The notes beneath the pieces are model-generated. The model saw only the letters and a program-made list of their open reading frames with translations. It did no database searches and was not told the origin of the DNA. Shown piece by piece: positions 5,943-11,170 of a stretch of DNA of 11,170 bases. This DNA comes from Bacteroidota bacterium (GTDB lineage Bacteria; Bacteroidota; Bacteroidia; Bacteroidales; UBA1556): NCBI GenBank assembly GCA_003648395.1, contig QMPB01000091.1, positions 1 through 11,170 of the forward strand, in the 5' to 3' direction. The position numbers and the translations under genes were made by a program. Every line of letters begins with the position of its first letter. Position 1 is the stretch's first letter.

Positions 5943-8525
5943 ATGCGTAGATTAATTATTTTTATTGGAATTTTGTTTTACACTTATTCTGTATATGCAA
6001 CACATAATCGTGCAGGAGAGATAACCTATAAGCATATTTCTGGATTAACTTATGAAATCACTGTTGTTACATATACTTACAGTCTTTCTCCAGCAGATAG
6101 ATCTAGTTTAGTTATTAAATGGGGAGATGGCACTTCATCAACTATTCAAAGAACCCAAAAAACAGCTTTACCAAACTACATTAATCTTAATATTTATAAA
6201 GGAACTCACACATATAGTGGTCAAGGGGAATTTATTATAAGTATGGAAGATCCAAATAGAAATGGAGGTGTAACAAACATTCCTAATTCAATTAACGTTC
6301 CTTTTTATATAGAAACAACATTAAATATAAATCCATTTATTGGAAATAATGATTCCCCAATTTTATTAAATCCACCTATTGATAATGGTTGCGTAGGCTC
6401 TCCTTTTTATCACAACCCCGGTGCTTATGATCCTGATGGAGATAGTTTAGCTTATGAACTTGTAGCCTGCAAGGGTGCTAATGGAGTGCCTATTGCTAAT
6501 TATCAATACCCTGCGGCAAGTGTAAGTTTTAGTATAGATCCAATAACAGGAACTTTAAGCTGGATAAACCCAATAATACAGGGCGAATACAATGTAGCAA
6601 TAGTAATTAAAGAATATAAGAATGGAGTTTTAAAAGGTAGTATTACTAGAGATATGCAAATTACCATTAGCTCTTGTAATAATAGACCTCCTGTAATTCA
6701 GGGTAATATAGACACCTGCGTAGTTATTGGAGATACATTAAGCTATGTAATAGAAGCAACAGATGTTGATAATGATATTATTACATTACGAGCAACAGGA
6801 GGTCCAATAATTCAAGCAAATAATCCTGCTCTTTTCCCTCAACCATCCTCTGGTATAGGATATGTCCAATCAACTTTTAGTTGGATACCAATATGTGAGC
6901 ATGTAGAAAAAAATCCATATCAAATGATTTACAAGGCAAAAGATAATAGTTCCCCTGTAAATTTGGTGGATATAAAAACTAGCTTTATTACAGTAATAGC
7001 TCCTGCTCCTGAGAATTTAGAGGCTAAACCAAAAGGCAATAAAATAATTCTGACCTGGAGTAAAGGGAAATGTCCAAATGCGTTAACCTATAATATATAC
7101 AGGCATAATGGATATACAGGGTATGTTGGCAATAACTGTATTACAGGAGTTCCTCCATGGACAGGCTATGTTAAAATTGGAAGTACAGGAAATAGTGATA
7201 CAACATTTACTGACGATAATAATGGTTATGGGTTAATTCATGGACCACAATACTGCTATATGGTTGTGGGTGTTTTTAAAGACATTAATGTTGGTGCAGA
7301 AAGCTATCCCTCATTAGAGGCATGTACTCATTTAATAAAAGACGTCCCTGTTATTACAAATATTAGTGTAGATACAACTAGCGAAACAAGTGGTAAAACA
7401 ACTATTATTTGGTCTGCACCAGACACTATTAATCCAACTCAAACACCTGGCCCATATAAATATCTAATTTACCATAATTCAATTGGTATTGGTCAACCAA
7501 TGTTATTAATAGATTCGTTAAACGATTTAAATGATACAATTTATCATCATAATAACATAAATACTTCTACTAAAACAAATTTTTATCGTATTGATTTAAT
7601 AAATAATACTATTAATGATAGATTTATAATAGGTAATACACAGGAATCTTCTAGTATTTTTATTACAACAGAGGGACATACTAATAGTGTTAGAATTAGT
7701 TGGAATGAGATTGTACCATGGACTAATTATTCTTACATAATTTACAGAAGAAACCAAAGTGGTATTTTTGATAGCATAGGAAATACTAGTTTGCAAACAT
7801 ACTCTGATTCTAGTTTAGTAAACGGCAATACATATTGTTATAAAATAAAAAGTATTGGAGAATATGGTGCAAGTGGCTTTTCAAAGCCATTGATAAATTG
7901 GTCACAAGAAAGCTGTGCAATACCTATTGATATTGAGCCACCATGTCCTCCTATTCTTAGTTTAACAACAGATTGTAAACTTATTGAAAATCAATTAAAT
8001 TGGACAAATCCAAATAATAGTTGTACAAATGATGTGGTTGCATATAAACTATATTATACTCAAAATATTAATGAAGAATACTCAGAAATTTATAACCCAT
8101 TAAATCCTCTTGACACTTCATACTTACACACAGGAATGAATAATGTTATTGGCTGTTATTATGTTACCGCTATAGACTCTTTTGATAATGAGAGTAATGC
8201 TAGCAATATTGAATGTATAGATATTGACAGCTGTTTGCCATATCACTTACCAAACGTATTTACTCCAAATGGAGATGGAATAAATGATTTATTCATTCCG
8301 TATCCTTACGATTTCGTAGAAAAAGTAAATATGACAATCTTAAATAGATGGGGAAGTATGGTTTTTCAAACGAAAAATCCAGATATTAACTGGGATGCTA
8401 AAGACATGACAACGAATAAAGATTGTTCTGAAGGAGTATATTTCTATATTTGTGATGTGTATGAATATAGAATAGAAGGAATTAAAGTTAGGACAATTCA
8501 GGGGACAATTACTCTTTATAGGTAA
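5943..8525 (+). CDS. Secreted multidomain protein with FN3-like repeats and type B (CHU_C) type IX secretion domain
   Basis: The protein has 860 residues. Residues 1-19 are a signal peptide (MRRL, a hydrophobic core, then a likely cut after VYA before THNRAGEITYK). Residues about 24-125 form a PKD-like region with WGDGT (60-64). Residues about 140-350 contain two cadherin/Ig-like segments with DPDGDSL and DVDND. Four fibronectin-III-like domains follow at about 354-465, 467-565, 570-660 and 665-760. Residues 769-860 are the CHU_C domain: LPNVFTPNGDGINDLF, ILNRWG, GVYFY and a final GTITLYR. This domain type directs export by the type IX secretion system and attachment to the surface. There is no catalytic domain, so an adhesin or matrix role is likely but inferred. 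It stands alone between divergent and downstream housekeeping genes; no PorP/SprF-like partner is beside it. Confidence 0.92.
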   Translation: MRRLIIFIGILFYTYSVYATHNRAGEITYKHISGLTYEITVVTYTYSLSPADRSSLVIKWGDGTSSTIQRTQKTALPNYINLNIYKGTHTYSGQGEFIISMEDPNRNGGVTNIPNSINVPFYIETTLNINPFIGNNDSPILLNPPIDNGCVGSPFYHNPGAYDPDGDSLAYELVACKGANGVPIANYQYPAASVSFSIDPITGTLSWINPIIQGEYNVAIVIKEYKNGVLKGSITRDMQITISSCNNRPPVIQGNIDTCVVIGDTLSYVIEATDVDNDIITLRATGGPIIQANNPALFPQPSSGIGYVQSTFSWIPICEHVEKNPYQMIYKAKDNSSPVNLVDIKTSFITVIAPAPENLEAKPKGNKIILTWSKGKCPNALTYNIYRHNGYTGYVGNNCITGVPPWTGYVKIGSTGNSDTTFTDDNNGYGLIHGPQYCYMVVGVFKDINVGAESYPSLEACTHLIKDVPVITNISVDTTSETSGKTTIIWSAPDTINPTQTPGPYKYLIYHNSIGIGQPMLLIDSLNDLNDTIYHHNNINTSTKTNFYRIDLINNTINDRFIIGNTQESSSIFITTEGHTNSVRISWNEIVPWTNYSYIIYRRNQSGIFDSIGNTSLQTYSDSSLVNGNTYCYKIKSIGEYGASGFSKPLINWSQESCAIPIDIEPPCPPILSLTTDCKLIENQLNWTNPNNSCTNDVVAYKLYYTQNINEEYSEIYNPLNPLDTSYLHTGMNNVIGCYYVTAIDSFDNESNASNIECIDIDSCLPYHLPNVFTPNGDGINDLFIPYPYDFVEKVNMTILNRWGSMVFQTKNPDINWDAKDMTTNKDCSEGVYFYICDVYEYRIEGIKVRTIQGTITLYR

Positions 8526-8555
8526 GAAGGAAAGGAAAGAGAAAAAGGAGAAGAA
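8524..8555 (+). repeat. Polypurine tract after the secreted-protein gene
   Basis: 32 consecutive A/G bases start in the stop codon at 8523-8525 and run to 8555. This is simple-sequence DNA of no known role here. Confidence 0.6.
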
Positions 8556-8573
8556 TTTAAGTTGGAAGTTAAG

Positions 8574-8654
8574 AGTTCCCGATTTCTCGGGATAAATAGA
8601 AGTTCCCGATTTCTCGGGATAAATAGAAGTTCCCGATTTCTCGGGATAAATAGA
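8574..8654 (+). repeat. Three perfect 27-bp tandem repeats, each containing a hairpin
   Basis: The units lie at 8574-8600, 8601-8627 and 8628-8654 and are identical. Each contains tcccga-tttc-tcggga, a perfect 6-bp stem with a 4-base loop (8577-8592, 8604-8619, 8631-8646), then the AT-rich linker. A partial fourth unit (agtt) follows. The units have no unique spacers, so this is not a CRISPR array. The leader at 8559-8573, aagttggaagttaag, recurs before the copy after ribE. No T-run follows the stems, so terminator activity is doubtful. Confidence 0.9.
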
Positions 8655-8701
8655 AGTTAGAATAAATATAAAATATTAAATAATTAAATAATAAATATTA
8701 A

Positions 8702-9331
8702 ATGTTTACAGGAATAGTTGAAAAAATGGGTACAATTGTAAAGGTTGAGCGAGATAAAAGCAATATACATTTTACAGTAGAAACAGAGTTAGCAAAGGAG
8801 TTACAAATTGATCAAAGTATGGCACATGATGGAGTTTGCCTTACAGTGGTAAAAGTTGATGCAAACAAAAATCAATATGTAGTAACTGCTATACAAGAAA
8901 CATTAGACAAAACTTGTTTGATGGAATGGAAAGAAGGTTATGAAGTAAATCTTGAGCGTAGTATGACAATGGGAGAACGCCTTGATGGACATATTGTACA
9001 AGGTCATGTTGACCAAACGGCAAAATGCATTGGGGTAGAAGAAACTGATGGTAGTTGGAAATTTACATTTGAATATGACCCAACGTTAAACAATATCACT
9101 GTTGAAAAAGGTAGTATTTCTGTTAATGGAACTAGTTTAACTGTTGTTGATTCAAAACCTGGGCAATTTTCTGTGGCAATAATTCCATATACTTTTGATA
9201 ATACTAATTTTCATAATTTTATTGATGGAACTATAATCAATATTGAATTTGATGTGTTTGGGAAGTATGTTGCTAAATTACTGGATCAATATATGGAAGC
9301 CAAAGGAGTTAAGTTGGAAGTTCAGAGTTAG
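8702..9331 (+). CDS. ribE: Riboflavin synthase, alpha subunit
   Basis: The enzyme has 209 residues and converts two molecules of 6,7-dimethyl-8-ribityllumazine to riboflavin plus the pyrimidine by-product, in the cytoplasm. The start MFTGIVE is the family N-terminus and fixes the start codon. There are two lumazine-binding domains, about 1-97 and 98-195. The first has HDGVCLTV (42-49) and GERLDGHIVQGHVD (91-104); the second has GSISVNGTSLTV (137-148). In the first, AHDGVCLTV replaces the more usual AVNGVCLTV. The last codons (KLEVQS) lie in a repeat sequence that also occurs at 8559-8577, so this tail may be a repeat-derived addition. The gene stands alone with no other rib gene next to it. 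No FMN riboswitch is evident; the 47 bp before the ATG are almost pure A/T. Confidence 0.96.
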   Translation: MFTGIVEKMGTIVKVERDKSNIHFTVETELAKELQIDQSMAHDGVCLTVVKVDANKNQYVVTAIQETLDKTCLMEWKEGYEVNLERSMTMGERLDGHIVQGHVDQTAKCIGVEETDGSWKFTFEYDPTLNNITVEKGSISVNGTSLTVVDSKPGQFSVAIIPYTFDNTNFHNFIDGTIINIEFDVFGKYVAKLLDQYMEAKGVKLEVQS

Positions 9332-9360
9332 GAGTTCCCGATTTCTCGGGATGAATAGGA
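9311..9360 (+). repeat. Fourth copy of the hairpin repeat, overlapping the 3' end of ribE
   Basis: The stretch aagttggaagttcagagtt (9311-9329) followed by the same tcccga-tttc-tcggga hairpin (9336-9351) mirrors 8559-8600, with a few base changes and a short insertion. The ribE stop codon (9329-9331) lies within it, so direct copies of this repeat bracket ribE. Confidence 0.8.
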
Positions 9361-9378
9361 GTTATAATTATATAAAAC

Positions 9379-9408
9379 AAAAAAACCTCGCAAAAGCGAG
9401 GTTTTTTT
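9379..9408. terminator. Bidirectional intrinsic terminator between ribE and rpsA
   Basis: A run of seven A (9379-9385) is followed by the stem cctcgc (9386-9391), loop aaaa, stem gcgagg (9396-9401) and a run of seven T (9402-9408). The symmetric A and T runs allow it to stop the convergent transcripts of ribE (plus) and rpsA (minus). Confidence 0.93.
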
Positions 9409-9430
9409 ATTTTATATAAAGAATTAAACT

Positions 9431-11170
9431 CTATTTCTCATCAGCTTCTTCAGCTGGTTTTGTAGATTTTTCTTCTTCTTTAGTTTCAATCTTCTTTAGA
9501 AACTCTTTAGCTTTAGCTTTTTCTGTTTCTTGCATTTCTGCTTTAAGATTACTAAGAACACTTAAGTCGCCAAGAGTTGTTTTCTCAACTTTCTTATTAT
9601 TGTTCTTCACAGCTGAATGTGCAGTTTTAGCATTTGCTTTCTTAGCTGCTCTTTCATTAAATTTATCAGTAGCTTTTTGCTCTTGGAAAATTCTACTATG
9701 AGAAAGAATGATCTTCTTATTATCCTTAGAAAATTCTATAACCATAAAGTCAAGACTTTCGTCAACTTTAGGTAGAGAACCATCCTCTTTGCTTAAGTGA
9801 CGCTTTGGAGCAAACCCTTCAACACCATAAGGAAGAGCAACAATAGCTCCTTTATCACTTACAGAAAGAATAGTTCCTTTATGTACACTATCAACATTAA
9901 ATACAGTTTCGAATACATCCCAAGGATTTTCTTCTAACTGCTTATGACCTAGGCTTAAACGTCTATTATCAACATCTACATCAAGAACAACAACCTCTAT
10001 TGGTTCTGCAATTTTAGTAAACTCAGCAGGGTGCTTAATTTTCTTAGACCAACTTAAGTCAGAAATATGAATTAAACCATCAACGCCTTCCTCTAATTCG
10101 ACGAATATACCAAAGTTAGTAAAATTACGAACTGTAGCAGTATGCTTAGAACTCTTTGGATATTTCTCATCAATATTAGCCCAAGGATCTGGAATTAATT
10201 GCTTAATACCAAGAGACATTTTGCGCTCTTCTCTATCAAGAGTCAGAATTACAGCATCAATCTCATCACCTACTTTAAGGAAATCTTGAGCTGTACGTAA
10301 ATGCTGTGACCAAGACATTTCACTTACGTGAATTAGACCTTCAACACCAGCAGCAATCTCAATGAAAGCACCGTAATCAGCAATAACAACAACTTTTCCT
10401 TTAACTTTATCACCTATTTTGATTTCTTCAGAAAGAGAATCCCATGGGTGAGGAGTTAATTGTTTTAAACCAAGAGCAATACGTTTCTTATTCTCATCAA
10501 AATCAAGAATAACAACATTAATTTTCTGATCTAATTCAACAACCTCGTCTGGGTGATTAATTCTACCCCAAGAAAGGTCAGTGATATGAATAAGACCATC
10601 AACACCGCCAAGGTCAATAAATACGCCATAAGATGTAATATTCTTAACAGTACCTTCAAGAACTTGTCCTTTTTCAAGCTTAGCCATAATTTCAGCTTTC
10701 TGCTTCTCAAGTTCATCTTGAATAAGTGCTTTGTGAGATACAACTACGTTTTTAAATTCATTATTAATCTTAACAACTTTAAATTCCATAGTTTTACCAA
10801 CGTAGATATCGTAATCACGGATAGGCTTAACATCGATTTGAGAACCAGGCAAGAAAGCCTCAATTCCAAATACATCAACGATTAATCCACCTTTTGTACG
10901 ACATTTCACAAAACCATTAATAATTTCATCTTTCTCAAGAGCTTCGTTTACACGATCCCAAGATTTAAGTATTCTAGCTTTCTTATGAGATAAAATTAAT
11001 TGACCTTGAACGTCTTCTTGATTTTCGATATATACATCTATCTCATCACCAATTTTTATTTCTTCTCTATATCGTAATTCGTTAATTGACAATACACCAT
11101 CAGATTTGAAGCCAATATTGATAACTACTTCGCGGCTATTCTTAGCCATAATAGTACCAGTAACAACTTG
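9431..11170 (-). CDS. rpsA: 30S ribosomal protein S1, N-terminus outside window
   Basis: 579 residues are visible, and the frame is open to the right edge. An internal Met at 11149 could be taken for a start, but the codons before it read QVVTGTI, the expected beginning of the first S1 repeat, so the true start lies beyond 11170. Six S1 (OB-fold RNA-binding) repeats can be seen. Counting from that Met, they lie at about 1-57 (start cut off), 73-141, 160-230, 246-317, 333-403 and 420-487. Repeats 3-5 carry the clearest GVFIDL-GGVDGLIHITDLSW-type cores. The tail (488-572) is rich in Lys, Ala and Glu and includes EKTTLGDLSVLSNL, typical of Bacteroidota S1. S1 binds mRNA on the small ribosomal subunit and helps initiation, which matters in this phylum where Shine-Dalgarno sequences are rare. 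Confidence 0.97.
   Translation of the reverse strand, partial: QVVTGTIMAKNSREVVINIGFKSDGVLSINELRYREEIKIGDEIDVYIENQEDVQGQLILSHKKARILKSWDRVNEALEKDEIINGFVKCRTKGGLIVDVFGIEAFLPGSQIDVKPIRDYDIYVGKTMEFKVVKINNEFKNVVVSHKALIQDELEKQKAEIMAKLEKGQVLEGTVKNITSYGVFIDLGGVDGLIHITDLSWGRINHPDEVVELDQKINVVILDFDENKKRIALGLKQLTPHPWDSLSEEIKIGDKVKGKVVVIADYGAFIEIAAGVEGLIHVSEMSWSQHLRTAQDFLKVGDEIDAVILTLDREERKMSLGIKQLIPDPWANIDEKYPKSSKHTATVRNFTNFGIFVELEEGVDGLIHISDLSWSKKIKHPAEFTKIAEPIEVVVLDVDVDNRRLSLGHKQLEENPWDVFETVFNVDSVHKGTILSVSDKGAIVALPYGVEGFAPKRHLSKEDGSLPKVDESLDFMVIEFSKDNKKIILSHSRIFQEQKATDKFNERAAKKANAKTAHSAVKNNNKKVEKTTLGDLSVLSNLKAEMQETEKAKAKEFLKKIETKEEEKSTKPAEEADEK

Noticed and set aside
8574..8654. Short CRISPR-like array
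   Set aside because: The 27-bp units are directly adjacent and identical, with no unique spacers, and no cas genes are present.
8655..8701. FMN riboswitch upstream of ribE
   Set aside because: The segment is 47 bp of almost pure A/T without the conserved aptamer motifs, and the repeats before it do not resemble the aptamer either.
11147..11149. ATG at 11149 as the start of rpsA
   Set aside because: The upstream codons continue the first S1 repeat (QVVTGTI) and stay open to the edge, and S1 in this phylum has an additional N-terminal segment.

Overview
The window looks like chromosome of an AT-rich member of the Bacteroidota. Several signs agree. One gene encodes a large secreted protein ending in a gliding-motility-type (CHU_C, type B) C-terminal domain, the sorting tag of the type IX secretion system. 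The six-repeat ribosomal protein S1 has Bacteroidota-type wording. Intergenic regions carry TAnnTTTG -7 boxes and no clear Shine-Dalgarno sequences.

Layout. Positions 1-3889 form one minus-strand series, read from right to left: a UDP-HexNAc-type sugar dehydrogenase, a small GxxExxY protein, cysD, a second GxxExxY protein, and cysN (cut by the window edge). CysD and CysN together form ATP sulfurylase. Positions 4092-5769, also minus, hold a winged-helix protein with a degenerate nucleotidyltransferase domain and an isoprenyl diphosphate synthase. On the plus strand follow the 860-residue secreted protein (5943-8525) and riboflavin synthase ribE (8702-9331). A convergent terminator (9379-9408) separates ribE from rpsA (9431-11170, minus, N-terminus outside the window).

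The most unusual feature is a pair of small cassettes on either side of cysD. Each is about 0.5 kb, carries a single GxxExxY gene (predicted PD-(D/E)XK nuclease fold), and is bounded by inverted repeats. The repeats are a 19-bp pair at 649-667/1156-1174, and a roughly 43-bp imperfect pair at 2119-2161/2567-2609 with a perfect 12-bp core. The two cassettes use different terminal sequences, but both ends are built from short 9-10 bp tandem motifs. Both sit exactly in an intergenic gap and point the same way as the host genes. Removing cassette 1 in silico leaves cysD and cysN 26 bp apart, as expected for an operon. I interpret them as a candidate family of mobile or formerly mobile units; mobility is inferred, not shown.

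Other non-coding structure includes two near-identical 17-bp palindromes around the promoter of the winged-helix gene, which look like an autoregulatory operator pair. A 27-bp hairpin-containing repeat occurs three times in perfect tandem before ribE and once after it. In both the first GxxExxY gene and ribE, the last few codons and the stop lie inside repeat sequence.

Functionally, ATP sulfurylase next to a uronic-acid-forming sugar dehydrogenase may reflect either sulfate assimilation beside a capsule gene or supply of activated sulfate for a sulfated polysaccharide. The window contains no APS kinase, sulfotransferase or glycosyltransferase to decide this.
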